In this document: positions 1-7,635 of the stretch, piece by piece | Numbering within the stretch: the stretch's first letter is position 1 | Layout of the letters: every line of letters starts with the position of its first letter | Origin: Limnohabitans_A sp048020265 | GTDB taxonomy: Bacteria; Pseudomonadota; Gammaproteobacteria; Burkholderiales; Burkholderiaceae_C | Length of the DNA stretch: 64,000 nt | Assembly (NCBI RefSeq): GCF_048020265.1 | Contig: NZ_CP171843.1 | Coordinates: 2,976,001 to 3,040,000 of the forward strand | Reading direction: 5' to 3' | The notes under the pieces: generated by a model | Seen by the model: only the letters and a program-made list of their open reading frames with translations | Databases searched by the model: none | What the model was told of the DNA's origin: nothing | Translations under genes and position numbers: made by a program

Positions 1-113
1 TCCAGCAGGTCGTTGATGCCGACGATCTCGACATCCTGGAAGTTCTGCACCGCTGCACGCAGCACCATGCGGCCAATGCGGCCAAATCCGTTGATACCGA
101 TCCGAGTGCGCAT
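1..113 (-). CDS. gap: Glyceraldehyde-3-phosphate dehydrogenase, N-terminal part (cut by window edge)
   Basis: Only the first 37 or so codons are inside the window. Read from the ATG at 113 on the minus strand they give MRTRIGINGFGRIGRMVLRA followed by a segment ending EIVGINDLL. This is the canonical NAD-binding Rossmann start of type I GAPDH (GINGFGRIGR). It is clearly a paralogue of the complete GAPDH at 3411-4418 and not a copy of it, since residues after the glycine motif differ. GAPDH interconverts glyceraldehyde-3-phosphate and 1,3-bisphosphoglycerate in the cytoplasm. Betaproteobacteria with two gap genes often use one for glycolysis and one for gluconeogenesis or the Calvin cycle, but the short visible part does not say which this is. 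The upstream region carries GTTAC/GTAAC inverted repeats also found near the second gap gene and tkt. Confidence 0.9.
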   Translation of the reverse strand, partial: MRTRIGINGFGRIGRMVLRAAVQNFQDVEIVGINDLL

Positions 114-173
114 GTCTGTCTCACTTTCGTTGGGGGTGTAGGCCGCAGTCCCTCTGTGAATGATGAACCGCAG

Positions 174-252
174 ATGTAACCATCGTATGCCAAACATTGA
201 AACTTTGTTACAAAACCCCGGCCGAATGCCGGTTTGTTCTGGTTTTGTAACC
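174..252. promoter_or_regulatory. GTTACAAAAC / GTAACC repeat cluster upstream of the first gap gene
   Basis: This lies in the divergent gap between the GAPDH start at 113 and the ATP-grasp-like gene. GTAACC occurs at 176-181, GTTACAAAAC at 207-216, and GGTTTTGTAACC at 241-252, which is the reverse complement of GGTTACAAAACC. The last two face each other as an inverted pair around a small CCGGC/GCCGG hairpin. The same GTTACAAAAC string is found upstream of the second gap gene (4439-4448). I infer binding sites for one shared regulator; which regulator is not visible. Confidence 0.45.
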
Positions 253-364
253 GCTGTTCGGTGTGCGCAACCTCACGGTCATTCAGGCCTCCTTATCGAA
301 AACGCAAAAACGGGAATCACCATCGCTTGGCATGCCGCTCAATTCGGTCATGATGGGGGCATCC

Positions 365-1660
365 ATGCCTTTGAGTGAAAACCATCCCGTGAACACCACA
401 CACATCAACGCCGACAACTTCAACCGCGAATGTTTTTGCATCAGCCTGGATGAACCCGCCTTGCGCCGCAGCATGGCGGCAGACATTGGCGACCCGGCCC
501 TCTTCGACATGGTGCAGGACCGTTTGCCTTCCTTGTTTTCGGCGCGGCCCGTGGTGCTGTCACAGGCCCAGGTGCGGGGCATGGCGCAGCTGATTTCGGC
601 GCTGGAGTCGGTGGTGGCTTTGCCCGCTTACCGCGAGGAGGTTTTGTCACGTTCAACGCCGATTGCGCGTCACCCGACAAGCGCCAAAAGTGTCTTCATG
701 GGCTATGACTTCCATGTCAACGCCACGGGGCTTGGCCTGATCGAAGTGAACACGAATGCGGGCGGTGCATTGCTCAATGCCTTGCTGGCCCGGGCGCAGC
801 GCGCTTGCTGCGACGAAATCGAAACGCTGGTGCCCACCAACGCCCAGGTGGACGCCCTGGAGGCCGCTTGGGTGGCGATGTTCGAGCGTGAGTGGCGGCT
901 CTGTCATCCGGGTCGTCCTTTGCGCACGGTGGCCATTGTGGACGCCTCACCCGAGCAGCAATACCTGTACCCGGAGTTCTTGCTGTTCCAGACCTTGTTC
1001 AGGCGCCACGGCATTCAGGCTTTCATCGCAGACCCGGCGCAACTCGACTGGCGCGATCAGCAGCTGTGGTGCGACGGTGTGGCCATCGATCTGGTGTACA
1101 ACCGCCTGACCGACTTTGCCCTGAGCGAGCCCCAGCACGCCCATTTGCATGAAGCCCATGTGCAAGACGCGGTGGTCTTGACACCCCATCCGCAAGCCCA
1201 TGCGCTGTGGGCCGACAAGCGCAACCTGGCGCTGCTGTGCAACCCAAGCATGCTCCAGGCCATGGGCGTGTCCGAAGCCACGCAAGCGGTGTTGCTGGCG
1301 GGCATTCCGCACACCGAGGTGGTGACGCCCGCCAATGCCGAACGCTTTTGGGCTGAGCGTAAGCATTTCTTTTTCAAGCCTTTTGCAGGCTACGGTGGCA
1401 AGGCCGCTTACCGGGGTGACAAATTGACGCACCGCGTCTGGGCCGAGATCGCGGCGGGCGGCTACATCGCCCAGGCTTGGGTGGCCCCGGGTGAGCGCAC
1501 CATCTCGGGTGGCGACTCGGCGCAGGTGCTCAAGTTCGATGTGCGCAACTACGTGTACGACGGCCAAGTGCAATCGCTGGCCGCTCGCTTGTACCAAGGA
1601 CAAACCACCAACTTCAGGACACCGGGTGGCGGGTTTTCTCCGGTTTATATTGCACCTTGA
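365..1660 (+). CDS. ATP-grasp-like ligase of unknown substrate
   Basis: This is a 431-residue protein from the ATG at 365, which has a G-rich Shine-Dalgarno (GGGGG) about 5 bases upstream. An in-frame start at 263 would add 34 residues of poor quality. I do not recognise a named family, but the C-terminal third looks like an ATP-grasp fold: FFFKPFAGYGGKAAYRG resembles the lysine plus glycine-rich loop. A later segment with VLKFDVRNYVYDGQ and, near the end, TNFRTPGGGFSPV resembles the Mg/ATP-binding strand and the N..GG motif of glutathione synthetase-type enzymes. An earlier LIEVNTNAGGALLN motif is also Mg-ligand-like. A carboxylate-amine or peptide ligase is inferred; the substrate is unknown. 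The stop is 18 bases before the GMC oxidoreductase start, so the two are probably co-transcribed and may act in one pathway. Confidence 0.6.
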   Translation: MPLSENHPVNTTHINADNFNRECFCISLDEPALRRSMAADIGDPALFDMVQDRLPSLFSARPVVLSQAQVRGMAQLISALESVVALPAYREEVLSRSTPIARHPTSAKSVFMGYDFHVNATGLGLIEVNTNAGGALLNALLARAQRACCDEIETLVPTNAQVDALEAAWVAMFEREWRLCHPGRPLRTVAIVDASPEQQYLYPEFLLFQTLFRRHGIQAFIADPAQLDWRDQQLWCDGVAIDLVYNRLTDFALSEPQHAHLHEAHVQDAVVLTPHPQAHALWADKRNLALLCNPSMLQAMGVSEATQAVLLAGIPHTEVVTPANAERFWAERKHFFFKPFAGYGGKAAYRGDKLTHRVWAEIAAGGYIAQAWVAPGERTISGGDSAQVLKFDVRNYVYDGQVQSLAARLYQGQTTNFRTPGGGFSPVYIAP

Positions 1661-1678
1661 AACACAGGAGTGCACGCA

Positions 1679-3283
1679 ATGGACCGTTGGGCGTTTGACT
1701 ACGTGGTGGTGGGTGGCGGCTCGGCCGGTTGCGTGCTGGCCAGTCGCTTGAGCGAAGACCCCACTGTGCAGGTCGCCCTGATCGAAGCCGGGCCGCCCGA
1801 CACCAGTGCCTTGATCCATTGCCCTGCAGGCATTGCGCTCATGGCCCGCACCGAAATCGTCTCGCAAGGCCTGAGCACGGTGCCGCAACCTGGCTTGAAC
1901 GGCCGCATCGGTTTCCAGCCGCGTGGCCGCACTTTGGGTGGCTCCAGCTCGACCAATGCGATGGCCTACATCCGTGGCCAACAGGTCGACTACGACACCT
2001 GGGTCGACATGGGCTGCGAAGGCTGGGCGTGGGCTGATGTGTTGCCCTACTTTCTCAAGGCCGAGCACAACGAGCGCATCCACAACGAATGGCATGGTCA
2101 AAACGGTCCCTTGAACGTGGCCGATCTGCAAAGCCCCAATGTGTTTGCGAAACGCTTTGTCGAGGCGGGCGTGCAAGCGGGTTTGGCGCACACCACCGAC
2201 TTCAATGGTCCCACCCAAGAAGGCGTGGGCTTGTACCAGGTGACGCAGCGGGCTGGCGAGCGCTTCAGCGCGGCCAAGGCCTACCTCACGCCAAATCGGG
2301 GGCGCTCCAATTTGCACATCATGACCGGCGTCACGGTGGACCGCATTGGCCTGGTGGATGGTGTGGCGCGGCAGGTGCATGCCTTGCAGGGCGGCCAGGC
2401 ACGGACCTTGACCGCACGGCGTGAAATCATTTTGAGTGCAGGTGCGTTTCAGTCGCCCGCCATCCTCATGCGTTCGGGCATCGGGCCAGCAGCCCACCTG
2501 CAAAGCCTGGGCATCGAGGTGCTGCGCGACCTGCCCGGTGTGGGCGAAAACCTGCACGACCACCCAGATGCTGTGCTGGTGGCCGATGCACCGGGGTGTA
2601 CCGATTTGATCGGCGTGTCACCTCGGGGCGCTTGGAACACCTTGCAGGCCCTGTGGGCCTGGCGGCAACACCGCAAGGGGCGGCTCACCACTAATTTTGC
2701 AGAGGGTGGCGCGTTTTACAAAAGCCGCCCTGAAGAAGCACACCCGGACATTCAGCTGCATTTTGTGGTGGCCAAGCTGATAGACCATGGCCGTCAACTC
2801 ACGCTGGGGCATGGCTACTCTTTGCACGTGTGTTTGCTGCAACCCGACAGCCGAGGCTGTGTGCGACTGGCCGACCGCAACCCCACCAGTGCGCCGTTGA
2901 TTGACCCGCAGTTTTTGAGCGACCCGCGTGACCTGCAGCGCTTGCGCGATGGCGTCCGCCAAGCCCAGCGCATCCTGGCTCAACCTGCGCTGGCGGCGTA
3001 TGGCAAAGAGTGGGCGGCTTCGGCCGATGCCCGCACGGATGAACAGCTGGAACACTGGATTCGCCAAAACGCTGACACGGTGTACCACCCGGTTGGCACT
3101 TGCCGCATGGGGCAAGACAACATGGCGGTGGTAGATGCGCAACTGCGCGTACACGGCGTGCCGGGGCTGCGGGTGGTCGACGCTTCGATCATGCCGCGCA
3201 TCGTGAGCGGTAATACCAATGCGCCGACGATCATGGTTGCCGAGAAGGCGGCCGACTGGATTCGGCAAGCCGCCCAGGCATGA
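1679..3283 (+). CDS. GMC-family FAD oxidoreductase (choline dehydrogenase-like)
   Basis: This is a 534-residue flavoprotein starting at the ATG at 1679, eight bases after a CAGGAG ribosome-binding site at 1665-1670. A GTG at 1670 overlaps that site and is less likely. The N-terminus DYVVVGGGSAGCVLASRL is the FAD dinucleotide-binding motif. RGRTLGGSSSTNAMAYIRG is GMC signature 1 and ILSAGAFQSPAILMRSGIGP is signature 2. The C-terminal VYHPVGTCRMG carries the catalytic His, followed by VSGNTNAPTIMVAEKAAD. GMC enzymes oxidise alcohols to aldehydes with FAD; the family includes choline, alkanol and polyethylene-glycol dehydrogenases, and sequence alone does not fix the substrate. There is no betaine-aldehyde dehydrogenase beside it, so choline is not favoured. 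It follows the ATP-grasp-like gene directly, and the pair sits between two gap genes. Confidence 0.85.
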   Translation: MDRWAFDYVVVGGGSAGCVLASRLSEDPTVQVALIEAGPPDTSALIHCPAGIALMARTEIVSQGLSTVPQPGLNGRIGFQPRGRTLGGSSSTNAMAYIRGQQVDYDTWVDMGCEGWAWADVLPYFLKAEHNERIHNEWHGQNGPLNVADLQSPNVFAKRFVEAGVQAGLAHTTDFNGPTQEGVGLYQVTQRAGERFSAAKAYLTPNRGRSNLHIMTGVTVDRIGLVDGVARQVHALQGGQARTLTARREIILSAGAFQSPAILMRSGIGPAAHLQSLGIEVLRDLPGVGENLHDHPDAVLVADAPGCTDLIGVSPRGAWNTLQALWAWRQHRKGRLTTNFAEGGAFYKSRPEEAHPDIQLHFVVAKLIDHGRQLTLGHGYSLHVCLLQPDSRGCVRLADRNPTSAPLIDPQFLSDPRDLQRLRDGVRQAQRILAQPALAAYGKEWAASADARTDEQLEHWIRQNADTVYHPVGTCRMGQDNMAVVDAQLRVHGVPGLRVVDASIMPRIVSGNTNAPTIMVAEKAADWIRQAAQA

Positions 3284-3284
3284 A

Positions 3285-3304
3285 AAAGCGCCCGCAGGCG
3301 CTTT
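3285..3304 (+). terminator. Short hairpin at the GMC oxidoreductase stop codon
   Basis: AAAGCGCC-CGCA-GGCGCTTT is an 8-bp perfect stem starting one base after the TGA. The T-run is short (three T), so it is only a weak intrinsic terminator candidate for the plus-strand pair. Confidence 0.5.
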
Positions 3305-3320
3305 GAGCGATGCCCCATGG

Positions 3321-3396
3321 CAGCGCCAGGGCTCCCCGCAGGGGCGATGTGGCAAAGCGAAGCGCCTCTGAGCCCCTGCGGGGAGCCCTGGCGCTG
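3321..3396. repeat. 25-bp perfect inverted repeat between convergent genes
   Basis: The arm 3321-3345 (beginning CAGCGCCAGGGCTCCC) is the exact reverse complement of 3372-3396. The two are separated by 26 bases containing a purine-rich GGCAAAGCGAAGCG stretch. It lies between the GMC gene (plus) and gap (minus), where it could act as a bidirectional terminator or RNA-stabilising stem, or could be a dispersed REP/MITE-like repeat. It lacks T-tracts typical of intrinsic terminators. Confidence 0.8.
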
Positions 3397-3410
3397 CCTG
3401 CCCGTTCAGA

Positions 3411-4418
3411 TCACTTCTTCTTAGCCACCACCCGTACCATCTCCAGGCATTGCTTGGCGTAGCCCCATTCGTTGTCGTACCAGGCGACGATTTTGACGAA
3501 GCTCTTGTCGAGCGCAATGCCAGCCGTTGCGTCGAACACGCTGGCGCAGGGCTCGCCACGGAAGTCGGTGGAGACCACTTTTTCGTCGGTGTAGCCCAGC
3601 ACGCCTTTGAGGGCGCCTTCGCTTTGCGCTTTCATTTCGGCGCAGATTTCGGCGTAGCTGGCGTCGCTGTTCAGCTCCACGGTCAAGTCGACCACCGACA
3701 CGTCAGAGGTGGGCACGCGGAAGGCCATGCCGGTGATCTTGCCTTTGATCTCGGGGATCACCACGCCCACGGCCTTGGCTGCGCCCGTGCTGCTGGGGAT
3801 GATGTTTTCCAGAATGCCGCGTCCGCCGCGCCAGTCTTTACGCGAGGAGCCGTCCACGGTCATTTGGCTGGCGGTGGCGGCGTGCACCGTGGTCATCAAA
3901 CCGCGCTTGATGCCCCATTTGTCGTGCAGCACCTTGACCACAGGGGCCAGGCAGTTGGTGGTGCAGGAGGCGTTGGAGATGATGGCTTCGCCTGCGTATT
4001 TTTTGTGGTTCACGCCATAGACGAACATGGGGATGCTGTCTTTGGACGGGGCCGAGATCACGACTTTTTTGGCGCCTGCGGCCAGGTGCATCTGGCTGGT
4101 GGGCTCGGTCAGGTAGTGGCCTGTGCATTCGAGCACGGTGTGCACGCCCATCTCGCCCCAGCGCAGGTTGTGTGCGTCGCGCTCGTGCGAGAGTTTGATT
4201 TTTTTGCCATTGACGATCAGCGTGTCTTCGGTGAAGTCCACTGTTCCATCAAAGCGGCCGTGCACGCTGTCGTACTTGAGCATGTAAGCCAGGTAGTCGG
4301 CGGGCTTGGGGTCGTTGATGCCGACGATCTGGATGTCGTCGTAGCCGTGCTTGAGGGCGGCGCGCAAAGCCAGACGGCCGATGCGGCCGAATCCGTTGAT
4401 ACCCAGCTTGATGGTCAT
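3411..4418 (-). CDS. gap: Glyceraldehyde-3-phosphate dehydrogenase, type I (complete)
   Basis: The 335-residue length is normal for the family. KLGINGFGRIGR (about residues 4-15) binds NAD, and ISNASCTTNCLAPV places the catalytic cysteine at residue 152. NDPKPADYL follows the Rossmann strand and the C-terminus ends WYDNEWGYAKQCLEMV, as expected. It catalyses the NAD- or NADP-linked interconversion of glyceraldehyde-3-phosphate and 1,3-bisphosphoglycerate in the cytoplasm. A GAGG ribosome-binding site precedes the ATG. It lies 142 bases downstream of tkt in the same direction, but the intervening palindrome CGGTTACGTAACCG suggests its own regulated promoter. It is a second, diverged copy relative to the partial gene at 1-113. 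Confidence 0.97.
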   Translation of the reverse strand: MTIKLGINGFGRIGRLALRAALKHGYDDIQIVGINDPKPADYLAYMLKYDSVHGRFDGTVDFTEDTLIVNGKKIKLSHERDAHNLRWGEMGVHTVLECTGHYLTEPTSQMHLAAGAKKVVISAPSKDSIPMFVYGVNHKKYAGEAIISNASCTTNCLAPVVKVLHDKWGIKRGLMTTVHAATASQMTVDGSSRKDWRGGRGILENIIPSSTGAAKAVGVVIPEIKGKITGMAFRVPTSDVSVVDLTVELNSDASYAEICAEMKAQSEGALKGVLGYTDEKVVSTDFRGEPCASVFDATAGIALDKSFVKIVAWYDNEWGYAKQCLEMVRVVAKKK

Positions 4419-4438
4419 GGTGAGAGCCTCGGGAGAAA

Positions 4439-4461
4439 GTTACAAAACGGTTACGTAACCG
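4439..4461. promoter_or_regulatory. Perfect palindrome upstream of gap, likely operator
   Basis: 4448-4461 reads CGGTTACGTAACCG, a perfect 14-bp palindrome, preceded by an overlapping GTTACAAAACGG at 4439-4450. It lies about 30 bases before the gap ATG at 4418, in the core promoter zone. The half-site GGTTAC/GTAACC recurs upstream of tkt (6680-6699) and of the other gap gene (174-252). A shared transcription factor is inferred. Confidence 0.55.
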
Positions 4462-4560
4462 GATTTGAAATCAAAACCCTTGCATGGGCCTGATCCTTGA
4501 ACGCACTTCAGCGCTGGGTCAAACCCATGGCGCTGAAGCGGTTCATCCGGCGGGTCTGAA

Positions 4561-6591
4561 TCAGGCCTTGAGCAGCGCAGCGTGGACCGTGTCGGCCACG
4601 TTCTCGGCTGTGAAGCCGAAGTGTTTGAACAGCACGGGTGCAGGTGCCGATTCGCCGTAGGTGTCGATGCCGACCACGGCAGCGCAGCCGTATTTCCACC
4701 AGCCGTCGGTGGAGCCCATCTCGACCGCCACGCGGGGCAGACCAGCGGGCAGCACGCTTTGCTTGTATTCGGTGTCCTGGCGGTCAAACACGTTGGTGCT
4801 GGGCATGGAGACCACGCGCACACCGATCTTGCGTTCGGCCAGCAGCTTTTGCGCGGCCAGGGCCAGCTGCACTTCGGAGCCGGTGGCGATGATCACGCCG
4901 TGGGTTTTCTTGATGCCGACGTGCTCGGGCTCGGACAGCACATAGGCGCCACGGCTGATGTCGCTCAGATCGCTCTTGGGCGAGTAGGCCAGGTTTTGAC
5001 GCGACAACAACAGGGCCGATGGGCGGTTGGCGTTTTGCAAGGCCACGGCCCAGGCCACGGTGGTTTCGGCCGTGTCGGCAGGACGCCACACGTCCAGACC
5101 CGGGATCAGGCGCAGGCTGGCGGCGTGCTCGATGGACTGGTGGGTCGGGCCGTCTTCGCCCAGGCCAATGGAGTCGTGGGTGAAGACGTGGATCACGCGC
5201 TGCTTCATCAGCGCGGCCATGCGGATGGCGTTGCGCGAATAGTCAGAGAAGGTGAGGAAGGTGCCGCCGTAAGGGATGTAGCCACCGTGCAGGGCCACGC
5301 CGTTCATGATGGCGGCCATGCCGAATTCGCGCACACCGTAGTTGATGTGGCGGCCGATTTTCCCGTCCTCGGTCTTGACCACGTCACCCGCCAGGTCCAC
5401 GCGGAAGGCGGGGGTGCTCTTGGTGTTGGTCAGGTTGGAGCCGGTCAGGTCGGCCGAGCCGCCCAGCATTTCAGGCAGTGCGGCGGTGAAGGCTTCCAGC
5501 GCCAGTTGGCTGGCCTTGCGGCTGGCCACGGTCTCGCCCTTGGTGTGGGCCGCGACCACGGCGTCAAACGCCACTTGGTTGAAGTTCTTGGGCAGCTCGC
5601 CCTTCATGCGGCGCACGAACTCTTTGGCTTGCGCCGGGAAGGCGGCTTTGTAAGCGGCAAAGGCGGTGTTCCAGGCGGCTTCGCGGGCTTTGCCAGCGGC
5701 TTTGGCGTCCCAGTCGGCATAGACCTCTTTGGGGATCTTGAAGGGCTCGTGGCCCCAGCCCAGGGCTTCGCGGGTCAGCTTGATTTCTTCGGCGCCCAGC
5801 GGCTCGCCGTGAGCCTTGGAGGTGCCTGCGCGGTTGGGCGAGCCCTTGCCGATGGCGGTCTTGCAGACGATCAGGGTGGGCTTGTCGGCGCTGTGCTTGG
5901 CCGAGGCAATCGCTTTGGAGATGGCGGCAGCGTCGTGGCCATCCACGGCGTCGATCACGTTCCAGCCGCAGGCGGCAAAGCGCTGGGGCGTGTTGTCGAT
6001 GAACCAGGGGGCGACCTGGCCGTCGATCGAGATGCCGTTGTCGTCGTACAGGGCGATCAGTTTGTTGAGCTTCCAGGCGCCGGCCAGGGCCACGGCTTCG
6101 TGGCTGATGCCTTCCATCAGGCAGCCGTCACCCAGGAACACGTAGGTGTGGTGGTTGACGATGGCGTGGCCTTCTTTGTTGAACTCGGCGGCCAGCATTT
6201 TTTCGGCCAGCGCCATGCCCACGGCGTTGGTGATGCCCTGGCCCAGCGGGCCGGTGGTGGTTTCCACGCCGGGGGTCACGCCCACTTCGGGGTGACCGGC
6301 GGTTTTGCTGTGCAGTTGGCGGAAATTCTTGATCTCTTCGATCGGCAGCTTGTAGCCCGTCAGGTGCAGCACCGAATAAATCAGCATCGAAGCGTGGCCG
6401 TTGGACAGCACAAAGCGGTCGCGGTTGGCCCAATGCGGGTTGGCAGGGTTGTGTTGCAGGTGATCGCCCCACAGCGCCACAGCCATGTCGGCCATGCCCA
6501 TGGGGGCACCGGGGTGACCGGAGTTGGCTTGTTGAACGGCGTCCATTGCGAGGGCGCGGATGGCGTTCGCCATTTGCTGTGTATTGGCCAT
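4561..6591 (-). CDS. tkt: Transketolase
   Basis: This is a 676-residue cytoplasmic thiamine-diphosphate enzyme that moves two-carbon units between sugar phosphates in the pentose phosphate and Calvin pathways. The ATG at 6591 gives MANTQQMANAIRALAMDAV with a CGGAG site nine bases upstream; a TTG at 6600 lies on top of that site and is rejected. The TPP-binding motif GDGCLMEGISHEAVALAG with the downstream DDNGISIDG is complete. The N-terminal NSGHPGAPMGMADMAVALW segment, the central pyrimidine domain (FTHDSIGLGEDGPTHQSIEH) and the C-terminal domain are all present. It is transcribed toward gap, and divergent from murU. The divergent region carries a GGTTAC...GTAACC inverted repeat. Confidence 0.97.
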   Translation of the reverse strand: MANTQQMANAIRALAMDAVQQANSGHPGAPMGMADMAVALWGDHLQHNPANPHWANRDRFVLSNGHASMLIYSVLHLTGYKLPIEEIKNFRQLHSKTAGHPEVGVTPGVETTTGPLGQGITNAVGMALAEKMLAAEFNKEGHAIVNHHTYVFLGDGCLMEGISHEAVALAGAWKLNKLIALYDDNGISIDGQVAPWFIDNTPQRFAACGWNVIDAVDGHDAAAISKAIASAKHSADKPTLIVCKTAIGKGSPNRAGTSKAHGEPLGAEEIKLTREALGWGHEPFKIPKEVYADWDAKAAGKAREAAWNTAFAAYKAAFPAQAKEFVRRMKGELPKNFNQVAFDAVVAAHTKGETVASRKASQLALEAFTAALPEMLGGSADLTGSNLTNTKSTPAFRVDLAGDVVKTEDGKIGRHINYGVREFGMAAIMNGVALHGGYIPYGGTFLTFSDYSRNAIRMAALMKQRVIHVFTHDSIGLGEDGPTHQSIEHAASLRLIPGLDVWRPADTAETTVAWAVALQNANRPSALLLSRQNLAYSPKSDLSDISRGAYVLSEPEHVGIKKTHGVIIATGSEVQLALAAQKLLAERKIGVRVVSMPSTNVFDRQDTEYKQSVLPAGLPRVAVEMGSTDGWWKYGCAAVVGIDTYGESAPAPVLFKHFGFTAENVADTVHAALLKA

Positions 6592-6679
6592 GTGGGGCAA
6601 CTCCGGGTAGTAATTCGGGAAAACCCCTTATTTTAACGGCCGAGTTTGCTCCCATCCGTGACCGATAGACAGGCCAGGC

Positions 6680-6699
6680 GGTTACATCGGTACGTAACC
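6680..6699. promoter_or_regulatory. GGTTAC-N8-GTAACC inverted repeat upstream of tkt
   Basis: GGTTAC (6680-6685) and GTAACC (6694-6699) form perfect 6-bp arms about 90 bases upstream of the tkt start and about 85 bases upstream of murU. The arms match the palindrome at gap (4448-4461), though the spacing is wider here. A shared operator for the gap/tkt set is inferred. Confidence 0.5.
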
Positions 6700-6783
6700 C
6701 GCTGCGTCCTGCGGCGCAGTGTTTATGCTGGGGTGCGCAGCCGAATGGTCAAAATCATTGTCCGTTCATGGCAACATCGCCGC

Positions 6784-7530
6784 ATGACCTCTTTGCCAAA
6801 GCAAGCTGCCCAAGCCATGGTCCTGGCCGCAGGCCGGGGCGAGCGGATGCGTCCCCTCACCGATGCCAAGCCCAAACCCTTGCTGCTCGTGCGCGACCAG
6901 CCGCTCATGCAGTGGCCCATGCAGGCACTGGCGCGTGGCGGCTTCACCTGCCAGCTGGTCAATACCGCGTGGCTGGGCGAGCAGATTCCGGCGCATTTTG
7001 GCGACCGAGTCAGCTGGCCCGGTCTGCCTGAGGTGCAGATCCATTACTCCCATGAAGGCCAGGACTTTGGCCAGGCGCTGGAGACTGCTGGCGGCATCGT
7101 GCGTGCCTTGCCCCAGCTGGATGAGGTGTTTTGGGTGGTGGCGGGCGATGTGTTTGCGCCCGACTTTGTGTTTACGGCCCAGGCCCTGCAGCGCTTTGCC
7201 GCCAGCCCGGCCCTTGCCCACCTGTGGCTGGTGCCCAATCCGGCGCACAACCCGGGCGGCGACTTTGGCTTGTCGGCCACAGGCCAGGTGCTCAACCTGG
7301 CCAAAGGCACTCCCGGTTGCGTGTACACCTTCAGCACCATCGCGCTGTACAAAAAAGCCTTTTTTGCCCACTGCGGCCTGCCTTTCGGCAATCCCGAGGG
7401 CGTGGCGCTGGCGCTAGCGCCCTTGCTGCGTGCGGCCATGGATCGGGGGCAAGTGACGGGCGAGGCGTATGCGGGCGACTGGACCGATGTGGGGACGCCC
7501 GAGCGGCTGGCGCAACTCAATCACAGCTAG
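6784..7530 (+). CDS. murU: N-acetylmuramate-1-phosphate uridylyltransferase
   Basis: This is a 248-residue sugar nucleotidyltransferase. MVLAAGRGERMRPLTDAKPK (about residues 12-31) is the nucleotide-binding signature of this family. FWVVAGDVFAPDFVF supplies the metal-binding GD motif, and the C-terminal DWTDVGTPERLAQLN matches MurU rather than the longer glucose-1-phosphate enzymes. MurU converts MurNAc-1-phosphate and UTP to UDP-MurNAc, letting recycled cell-wall sugar bypass de novo synthesis and fosfomycin inhibition. Its partner kinase AmgK is encoded at 18085. In Pseudomonas the two genes are adjacent, but here about 10.5 kb separates them. The ATG at 6784 fits the conserved start; upstream in-frame codons give an unconserved extension. 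pepP follows after a REP-like element. Confidence 0.85.
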   Translation: MTSLPKQAAQAMVLAAGRGERMRPLTDAKPKPLLLVRDQPLMQWPMQALARGGFTCQLVNTAWLGEQIPAHFGDRVSWPGLPEVQIHYSHEGQDFGQALETAGGIVRALPQLDEVFWVVAGDVFAPDFVFTAQALQRFAASPALAHLWLVPNPAHNPGGDFGLSATGQVLNLAKGTPGCVYTFSTIALYKKAFFAHCGLPFGNPEGVALALAPLLRAAMDRGQVTGEAYAGDWTDVGTPERLAQLNHS

Positions 7531-7553
7531 GTCATCTCCAAGTCTCGCTTTTT

Positions 7554-7626
7554 GTGGGAGCGAGCCCTCGCTCGCGAACGGGTCTAGCGCTCTTCAGGCA
7601 TTCGGCCGCAGGGGCAGCCCTTCTAC
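7554..7626. repeat. Two-part REP-like element between murU and pepP
   Basis: 7554-7579 (GTGGGAGCGAGCCCTCGCTC then GCGAAC) folds into a hairpin with GAGCGAG/CTCGCTC arms. 7601-7626 (TTCGGCCGCAGGGGCAGCCC then TTCTAC) is a second part. Both parts recur, in the same relative order but opposite orientation, at 62638-62711. The arrangement resembles paired REP elements of proteobacteria. No REP-associated transposase is in the window. Confidence 0.7.
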
Positions 7627-7629
7627 AAT
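7624..7629 (+). promoter_or_regulatory. Candidate -10 box of pepP
   Basis: TACAAT at 7624-7629 lies six bases before the pepP ATG, so transcription would begin at or next to the start codon and the mRNA would be nearly leaderless. No ribosome-binding site is visible before the ATG. The -35 match is poor (TTCGGC at 17-bp spacing), so this is tentative. Confidence 0.35.
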
Positions 7630-7635
7630 GTTCGG

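Noticed and set aside
160..378. 72-codon plus-strand frame in the gap-1 upstream region
   Set aside because: It has no ribosome-binding site, overlaps the palindrome cluster and the start of the ATP-grasp-like gene, and has no recognisable content.
947..2563. 538-codon minus-strand frame opposite the ATP-grasp-like and GMC genes
   Set aside because: It spans two well-supported plus-strand genes and shows no domain.
4582..6636. 684-codon plus-strand frame opposite tkt
   Set aside because: It is a shadow of transketolase; composition and lack of motifs argue against a gene.
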